NCBI GenBank assembly: GCA_030154025.1
Contig: JASKKT010000013.1
Location: forward strand, 1-47,943
Source: Methanolobus sp.
Lineage (GTDB): Archaea; Halobacteriota; Methanosarcinia; Methanosarcinales; Methanosarcinaceae
Length of the DNA stretch: 47,943 nt
Direction: 5' to 3'
A program made the position numbers and the translations under genes. Within the stretch, counting starts at the first letter, position 1; each line of letters begins with the position of its first letter. The notes beneath the pieces are model-generated. The model had not been told where the DNA came from, did no database searches, and saw only the letters and a program-made list of their open reading frames with translations. Positions 26,109 to 34,249 of this stretch are shown in pieces.

Positions 26109-26885
26109 TTATTGTGCAAGCACGCTGACAATGTTTCTCCTTGTAACAAGCCCTACCATCTGCTCTTCCAGATTGACCACCGGCACCCCGCCAATATTCT
26201 CATCGAGCATGAGCTTTGCAACATCCTTTATCGGTGTATTGGTATAGACTGTCTTGACACCCATTTTCATTATATCTTCCACAATAAGGTTCTTGATGCG
26301 TGCATCCTGCTTGCTACCGTCCACAATATCACGGAATGAACGCATTGCTTTGGCAATATCCTTCTCGGTGATTATGCCTACGAGCTTGTCGTCTTCAACC
26401 ACGGGCACCCTGCCTATGTTATTGTCGAGCATAAGGCGCCTTACGTGGATCACACGGTCAGCAGGGCTTGCCACGATGGGATTCTTCTGCATGACTTCAG
26501 CCACGTACCCCTTCAGGTCGTTGTTCATAAGAAGCTCCGTCGGTGTTACCCATCCAAGGACCTTTTCGTTCTCGACCACTATTATCACTCCGCCGTTGCG
26601 GGCCATGAGGGTGACTACATCCGTCACCTTGGTGTCCGGCAGCACTTTCACATAGTTGTCAGAAACCGCTGTAGCAACGTGCAGGGCAGAGGCAGGCAAG
26701 CTCCCCTTCTTGCGGGTGCCGAGCTCCCTTGTGAGATTCCTCATTGTGAGCACACCCACAATCTTCTCATCGTGAGTAACAAGCAGGCGCCTTACTCCTT
26801 TCTTTTCCATTATGTCAAGTGCGTGAGAGATTGTAGCTGACTTGTCAATGTTTACAGGTTCCGTCATAATGTCCTTGACTTCCAT
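26109..26885 (-). CDS. Four-CBS-domain protein (proximal to the RNA ligase)
   Basis: 258 residues from the ATG at 26885, which has GAGGG upstream; the frame is open further to 26939 but without a better start. Four CBS repeats form two Bateman modules, seen by the repeated openings [41 protein letters not shown] and [13 protein letters not shown], with VLTMRNL / WVTPTEL / IITEKDI / LVTRRNI at the module ends. CBS pairs bind adenosine nucleotides or SAM and regulate partners. Adjacent to the RNA ligase gene in the same operon, so ATP/AMP sensing for it is a reasonable guess only. Confidence 0.88.
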   Translation of the reverse strand: MEVKDIMTEPVNIDKSATISHALDIMEKKGVRRLLVTHDEKIVGVLTMRNLTRELGTRKKGSLPASALHVATAVSDNYVKVLPDTKVTDVVTLMARNGGVIIVVENEKVLGWVTPTELLMNNDLKGYVAEVMQKNPIVASPADRVIHVRRLMLDNNIGRVPVVEDDKLVGIITEKDIAKAMRSFRDIVDGSKQDARIKNLIVEDIMKMGVKTVYTNTPIKDVAKLMLDENIGGVPVVNLEEQMVGLVTRRNIVSVLAQ

Positions 26886-26951
26886 AATTCTTCCCTCTGT
26901 ATTAAGTTCTGTATATTTTCTCATTTTTAGCTTGTTCACTTCTGCCTGTAC

Positions 26952-27794
26952 TTACTGTGCAGCCCGCAGTATATCCTTCCTGCCGATCATGCTCACGATT
27001 TCTTCCCTGTTGATAACAGGGAGGCTAATGACATGTTCTTCCAGCATAAGCTTTGCAGCATCAGTCGCCATATCGTCAACAGCTACACCGGATGGCAGCT
27101 CCATCATAATGTCCTCGGCAACCAGCGGCACATCCTTGATGTACCGGTAGGTCTTCTGGCCGGCAGGAGTGGATCTGCGTGCCATTTTTATGCTCTTTGA
27201 CTGCATATTTCCCTCGTTGTCCACCATGATGTTCAATGCCACGTTACTTGTTGTAATGATCCCCACTGCCTCATTGGAATCATCGGTGACGATCACTCTG
27301 TTGACCTCATGCTTTTCCATTTCCTGGACAACGTGGTTTATTGTGTGGTGCCTGTGGACGAAGATTATATCATCGACCATGAGATCCGAGACCCTCAGCT
27401 TGATATCCTTCTGCTGGGACACATATCTCACTATGTCTGTTCCGGTGACTATTCCCATGATATTGTCCCTTACGACCACGAGTGAGTTGATACCGTTCTC
27501 CAGCATGAGGTTGCTTGCCTGGGATATCGAGGCATCCGGATAGATCGCTATCGGGGCATCGTTCATCACCATACTGACCGGGATCTTATCTATCGGTCTT
27601 CTGCGCCACATTGGTTCTGCCTGCGCAAGTCTTCTGCTCAGGTCTGTCTTCGTGACTATGCCAACCATTTTTTCTTCCTTGGCCACCACCAGAGTGCTTA
27701 TCTTGTGCTTAAGCATCAGGTTTCTTGCATGTGCCACGTTTTCTTCCGGTGCTATGGTGAATACCGGCGAACTCATTATATCTCCAACATTCAT
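26952..27794 (-). CDS. Four-CBS-domain protein (first gene of the ligase operon)
   Basis: 280 residues with GGAGG before the ATG. Four CBS repeats open at MNVGDIMSSPVFTI, IPVSMVMNDAPIAI, RVSDLMVDDIIFV and VAEDIMMELPSGV, with ends IVTKTDL, IVTGTDI, IITTSNV and MIGRKDI. A short basic linker (SKSIKMARRSTPAG) separates the third and fourth. Its stop is 66 bases before the next CBS gene. The two four-CBS proteins are related and may form hetero-oligomers. No catalytic domain is fused. Confidence 0.88.
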   Translation of the reverse strand: MNVGDIMSSPVFTIAPEENVAHARNLMLKHKISTLVVAKEEKMVGIVTKTDLSRRLAQAEPMWRRRPIDKIPVSMVMNDAPIAIYPDASISQASNLMLENGINSLVVVRDNIMGIVTGTDIVRYVSQQKDIKLRVSDLMVDDIIFVHRHHTINHVVQEMEKHEVNRVIVTDDSNEAVGIITTSNVALNIMVDNEGNMQSKSIKMARRSTPAGQKTYRYIKDVPLVAEDIMMELPSGVAVDDMATDAAKLMLEEHVISLPVINREEIVSMIGRKDILRAAQ

Positions 27795-28512
27795 GGTTTT
27801 CCTCCATTCAAATGTTCTAGTTTTTCCTTACTCTTCCTATATTGTGCGCAAAAAACACCGCATTCTGTTTATTCATTGGGGTGCTTCCCATATTCTGTTC
27901 ATCTACCGGCAGAAGGACCCGGTCCAGCGGTTCTTTCAAAGGACCTTGCAGTTCCTTCCGGTATATTTCCTTTCTGAAGATTGTGTTTTTCTTTACAATC
28001 GGATTACCTCCGCTCTTACCATTGAACATAATAATCAGGTGTCATGAGGACTGCAGAAGATCCTGATCCCAATATCTTCGCAGTAGCTGGCATACTTTTC
28101 ATCATGCGATCCGTCTTGTTTGCTTCCTTGGTGTTGAAAGGTCCCTGATAAGGACCGGAACACTTTGTTCTCTGTACTTTTAAGCAGCCTCATCAAAACA
28201 AACTAGAGGAAATTCCTTGTCTGGCAGCTCTATTATATTTCACTGTTGTATCAGCGACAGTCCAGACACCAGATCATTCCTCAGTCCCGGTGGCCCTGAT
28301 GTTAAATGCGCTCTCATCACGCAATCGGATAATAATGCCTGTCTAAGCAGGTGCTTTCCGCAAGCACACATAACCCTGCTTTTCCTGTAAGGTCCGTAAA
28401 GCTACTTTTGATTGCTTTAAAAATCGATACATACCTTTTTTCATCATATATCGAGACAGACATCCTTCTCACCCAGCTTTCTGTGTCCTTGTTTTGACTG
28501 ACCAGCATAAAA
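27795..28512. other. Long intergenic region between CBS genes
   Basis: About 720 bases without a convincing gene. The end nearest 27794 should hold the promoter of the CBS-ligase operon; T-rich minus-strand stretches and a short GGTCC/GGACC inverted repeat (near 28140-28156) are present. It also holds a possible transposase relic and a small overlapping open frame, both listed separately with low confidence. Confidence 0.5.
28085..28240 (-). pseudogene. Possible degraded IS630-type transposase fragment
   Basis: Minus-strand translation around 28189-28215 gives EFPLVCFDEAA, like the P-V-V-C-x-D-E catalytic strand of IS630/Tc1-type transposases, followed after a stop codon by a basic stretch. 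Several stops interrupt it. The match is short and may be chance. Confidence 0.22.
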
Positions 28513-28520
28513 CTAGTCAT
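28317..28520 (-). CDS. Doubtful 67-residue ORF overlapping the CBS/zinc-ribbon gene
   Basis: ATG overlaps the upstream stop (ATGACTAG), an arrangement seen in coupled genes. The protein (MTSFMLVSQNKDTESWVRRM...) is not recognised and has no clear domain. It may equally be a chance open frame in a decaying region. Confidence 0.22.
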   Translation of the reverse strand: MTSFMLVSQNKDTESWVRRMSVSIYDEKRYVSIFKAIKSSFTDLTGKAGLCVLAESTCLDRHYYPIA

Positions 28521-29121
28521 AGTAACCTTCTTCTTCACTGCAGTCCTCGCACAGATTAAGTCCGTTGACCTCTGTCAGGTTATCTGACAGGGCACCGCAG
28601 CGTTGGCATATGCCACGTTCCACATCGGTTTCCTTCAGGAAATCTCCCTCCAGGTGCAATTCTATCAGGTTCTGGAGGATGGTGTTCAGTCCCGGGGAGA
28701 TTGCCATGATATCCCTGTAGGTTATCATTCCCAGGATGGCATTGCCATCCATCACTGCAAGCCTGCGTATATCCGACTTGACCATGAGTTCGGCTGCTTC
28801 GATTATTCCTGTGGAGGGCCTGATGGCTATTATCGGGGATGACATGATCTCCATTGCAGACATCTCTCCGGGAAGCCTGTTCTTTGCAACAGTCTTGGAG
28901 ACGATATCCTTCTCGGTGATTATGCCGGCAGTGTCACCGTTATCGACCACGATCACGCTGTCTGCATTACGGTCAGTCATCTCCCTGGCAACTTCAAGTA
29001 CGGTAGCGTCAGCATCCACGACAAAGATATCCCTTGTCATCAGTTCTTTGACAGACATCTCGTTCTGTATCTCTTTTATCGAAACGTCGGTTTCAAGATC
29101 CCTCTGCTCGTTCACGACCAT
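28513..29121 (-). CDS. Two-CBS-domain protein with C-terminal zinc ribbon
   Basis: 202 residues. The first CBS begins EMSVKELMTRDIFVV and ends GIITEKDI; the second begins MSAMEIMSSPIIAI and ends MITYRDIM. The C-terminal ~40 residues carry CQRCG and LCEDC, a four-cysteine zinc ribbon likely to bind nucleic acid or protein. Together they suggest a nucleotide-sensing regulator. It lies 155 bases downstream of the RPA gene on the same strand, so co-transcription is uncertain. Confidence 0.85.
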   Translation of the reverse strand: MVVNEQRDLETDVSIKEIQNEMSVKELMTRDIFVVDADATVLEVAREMTDRNADSVIVVDNGDTAGIITEKDIVSKTVAKNRLPGEMSAMEIMSSPIIAIRPSTGIIEAAELMVKSDIRRLAVMDGNAILGMITYRDIMAISPGLNTILQNLIELHLEGDFLKETDVERGICQRCGALSDNLTEVNGLNLCEDCSEEEGYYD

Positions 29122-29276
29122 ACCTTCCTTTTAAGCCAGAAGTTAAGAATAGGTCACTTAGTCCACAGTTAAAATGTTGACTTGATTGTATTTATAGATG
29201 TTTGTGCAATTGTTTACATGCCAAAAGGAATGAAAAAGAGAAAAGGCCAGCAGCTATTACCCTTAACAGCGGCTGT

Positions 29277-30419
29277 TCAGAGAACAACTATCCTTGTCCT
29301 GTTCCCTGCGCTGAGTTCGATCTCGTCATTGAACCCTGACTTTGAGAAGGCATCGATTATCTCTACTTCGGTATCGATATCTACCTCATCTATAAGGCCT
29401 GCATGCTCACCCCAGAGAGCTATCCTTATCCTGCCCGTATCGTCAGAAACATAGATGTTGGAGACACTATTCTCAGTGCCGTCGTCGCGGGTGAAGTCAT
29501 GGCGCCCCCCTATGCCGGAAACGGATCCCTTGATGGAGTATGATTCCCCGGGGATGATATCGGAAATGGGGGTAAAGTTCTCGGAGTATGTGACCTCCTT
29601 GTCTGTCTTTTTCACAATGGTGCGGTTACCCACCTGCACCTCCACCTGCTGGCTGAAGTTGTTCTCCCTGGCGTAGGCATTGATGATCTCAATGGAATCA
29701 TTGATCTTTAAACCCGATAGCAGGTCGGTCTTCTCGTCCCAGAGGGTGACCCTGATCTTCCCGGTATCGTCACCCACGGTTATATTGGTGACCCTGCCGG
29801 TGGAGCCATCCTTACGGTTGAATGTCCTGATGTCGGCAATGTCCAGCACCCTTGCCCTGAGATTAAGGTCGCCCATACCGTTCTTTATGTCGCTTATCTT
29901 TGTGGAGGCAACAGAGGCCTCAACCTTCTCATCTGTCTCGCACAGCACTCCGTTGTTGCCGACATTCACTTCAACACCGGAATAGCCTTCCTTCACATAG
30001 CCGCTGATCTGGAATGTCTGCCCGACCGTTATATCCCCTGTCTTTACAAGGTCTGCCTTGTCATCCCAGAGGGTCAGGCGTATGGAGCCTGTCTCATCCG
30101 CGACGATGAGGTTTGCAACCCTCCCGATGGTCCCGTCATTGCGGTTGAACTCCTTGGCAGGGAACACGGTCATGACCTTGGCGATAAGCCTCACATTGCC
30201 TGTACCCGGGGCGATATCTGCTACCTTGTGGACTTCATTCCCGGCACCCTCGCCCGTATCGCCAGCCCCGAGGTCATGGGCAACGAGCATTGCGGCAGTC
30301 CTGTTGTCGCAAAGCCCTCCCATCTGGTTCACTTTTTCCCCTACCCTTTCCAGGAAATCCTCCTGCCTGATAATTCCGCTGAGCTTTTGCTTTTTGTAAA
30401 TTTCTATAATTTCGTCCAT
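29277..30419 (-). CDS. Replication protein A, three OB folds (single-stranded DNA-binding)
   Basis: 380 residues from the ATG at 30419 (MDEIIEIYKK); an upstream in-frame start at 30452 is less plausible. After a ~65-residue helical N-terminus come three OB folds at about 65-165, 175-270 and 285-380, each with the repeated pattern DGTIGRVANLIVADETGSIR, DGSTGRVTNITVGDDTGKIR or DGTENSVSNIYVSDDTGRIR, and the LTLWDDKADL-type strand. No zinc finger is present. Archaeal RPAs of this kind protect single-stranded DNA in replication and repair. Its upstream region is shared divergently with kptA. Confidence 0.92.
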   Translation of the reverse strand: MDEIIEIYKKQKLSGIIRQEDFLERVGEKVNQMGGLCDNRTAAMLVAHDLGAGDTGEGAGNEVHKVADIAPGTGNVRLIAKVMTVFPAKEFNRNDGTIGRVANLIVADETGSIRLTLWDDKADLVKTGDITVGQTFQISGYVKEGYSGVEVNVGNNGVLCETDEKVEASVASTKISDIKNGMGDLNLRARVLDIADIRTFNRKDGSTGRVTNITVGDDTGKIRVTLWDEKTDLLSGLKINDSIEIINAYARENNFSQQVEVQVGNRTIVKKTDKEVTYSENFTPISDIIPGESYSIKGSVSGIGGRHDFTRDDGTENSVSNIYVSDDTGRIRIALWGEHAGLIDEVDIDTEVEIIDAFSKSGFNDEIELSAGNRTRIVVL

Positions 30420-30561
30420 GATAATACCTGAAAGACTTAGATGTACGACCAATCTTAAATCATTTGTTCTTTACTGCGGGCACCGCCAGGTTTATGTGAA
30501 CCGCTCATGTGACTTCATTTAGACAACTTATATTAATTATAACATATATCTGAAAGATATC

Positions 30562-31197
30562 ATGATCCGTAAATGTTTACAGCATGGGTACTTCAGGGGT
30601 GAGGTCTGCCCTGAATGCGGCGAAGAAGGACGTTATGTGCTGGATGATGACCGGGAAGAGAGGCTTGGAAGATTCATTTCCGGTGCACTGAGGCACTTCC
30701 CGGAGGATGTTGGCCTGGAAATGGGCCCTCAGGGATGGGTGGATGTGGATGTGCTCTGCGATATTATGAAGAAGCGGTATAAATGGGGCACCATGGAGCG
30801 CCTTGTATCTCTGGTGGAGTCTGATGTCAAAGGCCGCTACGAGATAGACGGGTCTTTCATGAGGGCGCGTTACGGCCACTCCGTGGACGTGGACCTGGTA
30901 TCCGATTATCCCGAGAATGAACTCCCGTACCTCTACTATGGCGTAAGCCAGGAAGAAGCGGACATGCTACTTGAAAATGGCATCACTCCCATCAGGCAGT
31001 GCTACGTGCACCTGAGCACCTCCCTGGAGAAGGCCATGCAGGCAGCTTCCATCCACACTGAGAACCCGGTCATCTTTGAGATCGATGCCGCAGCGGCGCA
31101 GGATGACGGGATCGATATTGTGGTTGTCAACGAGGATATCGTACTTGCAAAGAGCATCCCTTCGGAGTACATCAGTATAGCCGATACTCAGGAATGA
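30562..31197 (+). CDS. kptA: RNA 2'-phosphotransferase (Tpt1/KptA)
   Basis: 211 residues. An N-terminal zinc-finger-like unit (C5, H8, C16, C19) precedes the KptA domain: ISGALRHFPEDVGL (about 40-52) with the conserved Arg-His, the winged-helix lobe, then MRARYGHSVDVDL (100-112) and YYGVSQEEADMLLENGI (125-141) of the NAD-binding ART-like lobe. It transfers an internal 2'-phosphate from RNA to NAD+, releasing ADP-ribose 1'',2''-cyclic phosphate. Archaeal tRNA splicing by RtcB does not leave a 2'-phosphate, so the natural substrate is an open question. It converges with rtcA with no gap. Confidence 0.93.
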   Translation: MIRKCLQHGYFRGEVCPECGEEGRYVLDDDREERLGRFISGALRHFPEDVGLEMGPQGWVDVDVLCDIMKKRYKWGTMERLVSLVESDVKGRYEIDGSFMRARYGHSVDVDLVSDYPENELPYLYYGVSQEEADMLLENGITPIRQCYVHLSTSLEKAMQAASIHTENPVIFEIDAAAAQDDGIDIVVVNEDIVLAKSIPSEYISIADTQE

Positions 31198-32193
31198 TCA
31201 GCGCACATGGATCTCCACTAACCCATTCCTTTTTTCCGTACCGAACTTCACATCCAGGAACTGCTCGGTGACCCATATGTTGGTGCTTGTGTGTTCTGTA
31301 AGTCCGACAGTTGTGAACGAGCCGCTGCCTGCAAGTCCCAGGAACGGTATTAACTGGTCCGCAAGATGCTGGTCCACAGCAGCATCAGATCGGAGGTCCT
31401 GCAACATTTCCCCGGCAGCCACGGCGCCTACCTTCTCTGCCGGAAGCCCTCTTTTCCCGATGGATACGGCACCCTTGAATCCTGACCAGAGGTTTATCCC
31501 GCTTCCAGTGGAAACATCCTGTGTGACCTCGGTTCCTATCTCGCACTCATATCCTTTCCTTTCCAGGATCTCCTGTGCAGATGAAGCCTGCCTCTGCGCC
31601 ACATGTTCGGGTAGCCTGGAACTGTGCGAGATGCCCGAAACGATCCCGTCCTCTCTGGTGTAATCATACGCAGTAAGTCCGGATGGCTCAATGGATAGTT
31701 CGATAAGCCCTCCTCCCCGGGGGTAGTAACCCCTGGAAATCGTTTTCAGGTGGGCCCTGTAGCCCATTCTGGACAGGGCCCTGAAAGTCACATTCTCAAG
31801 ATAGTCCGTGCTGGGAGACCATATGACATCGGTCCCTCCTTTTATCCTCAGGCTGACATTCCCGCTGGCATGGGCGGCTGCAGGCATGATGCACTGTATG
31901 AGCAGGGGTATGCTTCCTGCCGTTCCGATGTCTATTTCGGCGTTTAACCCCTTTATTTCCACTGGAGAGAACCGTATCTCAGTGGATCCCGGGAAGAGCC
32001 CCTCCACCTGCGCATCACACATGAGGGCCGCTGTCTCTATCGAGGTGAGATGCTGGGTCTTGAGTCCCGGCTGGGGCCTTGCCTTGCGTATGTTCTTGAT
32101 GGTCACTTCCTCTTTGATCACTGCCGAGAGGGAGACTGCAGTCCGCAGTATCTGTCCTCCTCCCTCCCCATATGAACCGTCAATGGTTATCAT
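31198..32193 (-). CDS. rtcA: RNA 3'-terminal phosphate cyclase
   Basis: 331 residues. The family opening IDGSYGEGGGQILRTAVSLS is followed by KARPQPGLKTQHL, and the catalytic histidine is H301 in EHTSTNIWV. RtcA uses ATP to convert RNA 3'-phosphate to a 2',3'-cyclic phosphate and can also adenylate 5'-phosphate ends. The start overlaps the end of the flavoprotein gene by 4 bases, so it is translated second in that operon. The stop abuts the kptA stop (TGATCA). Full length; all key motifs present. Confidence 0.94.
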   Translation of the reverse strand: MITIDGSYGEGGGQILRTAVSLSAVIKEEVTIKNIRKARPQPGLKTQHLTSIETAALMCDAQVEGLFPGSTEIRFSPVEIKGLNAEIDIGTAGSIPLLIQCIMPAAAHASGNVSLRIKGGTDVIWSPSTDYLENVTFRALSRMGYRAHLKTISRGYYPRGGGLIELSIEPSGLTAYDYTREDGIVSGISHSSRLPEHVAQRQASSAQEILERKGYECEIGTEVTQDVSTGSGINLWSGFKGAVSIGKRGLPAEKVGAVAAGEMLQDLRSDAAVDQHLADQLIPFLGLAGSGSFTTVGLTEHTSTNIWVTEQFLDVKFGTEKRNGLVEIHVR

Positions 32194-33566
32194 TTCCGGA
32201 CCTTCGTCATCTTCCTGAGTGCACCTTTTGCTGCGTAGGTGAGCGGATCGACAAGTGTTCCCACAGGCGGTGTATAGCAGGTTTCCAGCTCAAGGAGCTC
32301 TTCCACAGTGGCTCTTTTGCTGATGGCAAGGGAAAGTGCGTCAATCCTCTCTTTGACGCCCTTGCCACCGATCACCTGCGCACCCACAAGGACCCTGTCG
32401 CTGAAAAGAAGCTTGATGTAAAGCTGGGTTGAGCCGGGGTAGTATCCTGCACGGGTGGTGCCGGTTGCAAGGCCGCTCACGATCTCTATTCCGTTGAGGC
32501 TGGCAAGCCTGCTTGTAATTCCCACGGTGCCCACTTCAAGTTCCCCGATGACAGCGACCCAGGGACTGATCACAGGGCCGAAGCTGTTCTCCTTGGAGAT
32601 GAGATTGTCCCGTATCACTCCTGCCATCCTTCTTGCCGTGCTTGCAAGCTGGCTCAAAATGGGCCGGCCTGTTATGCGATCCTGCAGTTCCACGCATTCT
32701 CCTCCGCAGTAGACCTCAGGGTCGAAAGTCCCGTCAGCAAGCTTTGCCTGCAGGTTCTCGTTGACGATGACCCCTCCCGTGGGACCAATCTGTATCCCCG
32801 CATCTGCTGCAAGCTGTGTCTCGGGATTCACTCCTGTGGATACTATTACAAGGTCGGCAGGGAAATCCTTCCCCTCTATGGTCACGGAACTGACACTGCC
32901 ATCTCCCCTGATGGCTTCAGGGGCATAGCCGGTGAGTATTCCTGTTCCCATGGACTCAAGGTGCTCCCTGACTATATCTGCCATATCCGGGTCGATATTA
33001 TGCGATAGCAATGAATCGCTGCGACTGACCAGCAGCGTCTTTAACCCTTTTTTGGAGCATGCGGCAGCAAGCTCGGCACCTATGGGTCCCCCGCCTACTA
33101 TCACTACACTGGATGCTTTCTGCAGGGAACTTTCAAGCCTGATGCCATCACTAAGGGTACGTACAGTGAAGACGTTCTCCAGTGCAGCTCCCGGCCGGAG
33201 TTCCTCAGGGACCGAGGGTGTGCTGCCTGTGGCGATCACAAGCCTGTCGAAGCTGTACTCTTTTCCCTCAGCGATCACCGTGCGCTTGCCCAGGTCTATG
33301 GACTGGACGGTAGTACCGGTCCGCAGGTCTATTCCCGCTTCCTCGAAGAATTCCTTGTCCCGCAGAAGGAGGGAGTTGAAATCTTTAATGTTCCCTGCTA
33401 TTACAAAAGGTATGCCGCACTGGCTGTAGGATGCATGGGAATCCGAAGAGAACACAAGGACATCGTAGTTGCTGTGACGCCTCACGCTTGTTGCCACTGC
33501 CAGTCCCACTGCTCCTCCGCCTACGATGATAAGCTTTTTCCTGTGGTTTGGATCTCTGTTGTTCAT
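32190..33566 (-). CDS. FAD-dependent CoA-disulfide reductase / NADH oxidase-like protein
   Basis: 458 residues of the pyridine nucleotide-disulfide oxidoreductase family. FAD motif VGGGAVGLAVA near 15-25; single redox cysteine C50 in SYSQCGIPFVI as in CoA-disulfide reductase and NADH oxidase; NAD(P) motif VIVGGGPIGAELAAA at about 154; C-terminal dimerisation domain with YYPGSTQLYIKLLF. The cofactor could be reduced by NAD(P)H, substrate CoA-S-S-CoA, polysulfide or oxygen. Coupled to rtcA by ATGA overlap, an unusual partnership. No rhodanese domain is fused. Confidence 0.85.
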   Translation of the reverse strand: MNNRDPNHRKKLIIVGGGAVGLAVATSVRRHSNYDVLVFSSDSHASYSQCGIPFVIAGNIKDFNSLLLRDKEFFEEAGIDLRTGTTVQSIDLGKRTVIAEGKEYSFDRLVIATGSTPSVPEELRPGAALENVFTVRTLSDGIRLESSLQKASSVVIVGGGPIGAELAAACSKKGLKTLLVSRSDSLLSHNIDPDMADIVREHLESMGTGILTGYAPEAIRGDGSVSSVTIEGKDFPADLVIVSTGVNPETQLAADAGIQIGPTGGVIVNENLQAKLADGTFDPEVYCGGECVELQDRITGRPILSQLASTARRMAGVIRDNLISKENSFGPVISPWVAVIGELEVGTVGITSRLASLNGIEIVSGLATGTTRAGYYPGSTQLYIKLLFSDRVLVGAQVIGGKGVKERIDALSLAISKRATVEELLELETCYTPPVGTLVDPLTYAAKGALRKMTKVRK

Positions 33567-34249
33567 ATTATCACAAAGGCAGTTAATTTATATGATAGTT
33601 CCTTGCCACAGAGCTTTCTTCGGGATAAAGGAACTGCAATGGTGAAAACTAACTCCAGTTTACTTGTGTTCTCTTTCAAGGCCTGTTCATCCTTGTAACC
33701 CATAAGTTTATAAGAGTTTGAAATCTATTACTTTATGTAACCATCAAGCGATGGTTATAATCATGCTTGAAATTCGATCAAGATCACTGAAATGCTCCTA
33801 TGCAACGGGCGTTTCCACTAATGCAAATATAGTTTAATCATAATCCTTATTCATTACATGTAAAACCTATCTCACAGATAAAGGAGTAACGGAAAACAAA
33901 GGTACAAGGTAGAAAAAAATAGAACTGGGAATCAGATGAGGGATTTGGAAAACTGCTAATCATGTCTGCCGGAATATGTTTGAGTGCTCAGAGCAAAGGG
34001 CAAACGCCCGCGGGAAATTGCTTGCTGCATATTGGTATGCTTGTTAGTGGATGTAGTTTTACGATAATACATAACGCTGCATTTTATAAGTCCTAATTTA
34101 TATTTTAAATGAGGACAGTCCTTCCTGGTATCATGGCTGCCTGTACTGCATACATGTGATGTTGGGGTAGTTTACTATTTTTGCATTGGGATGAAGGCTT
34201 GAGAGGCTTTCAACTATATGACATCATCACAAACTTTAGGAGAATCCAA
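33567..34249. promoter_or_regulatory. Long divergent intergenic region upstream of dnaG
   Basis: About 680 bases with no gene seen. A minus-strand TATA-like element near 33580-33592 fits the flavoprotein gene. A hairpin with 8-bp arms (33738-33745 and 33750-33757, AAGC loop) and a GGGC/GCCC hairpin at 33998-34009 are visible. Plus-strand TATA-like stretches at 34084-34115 (TTTATAAG, TTTATATTTTAAA) would serve dnaG. A small RNA is possible but unproven. Confidence 0.4.
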
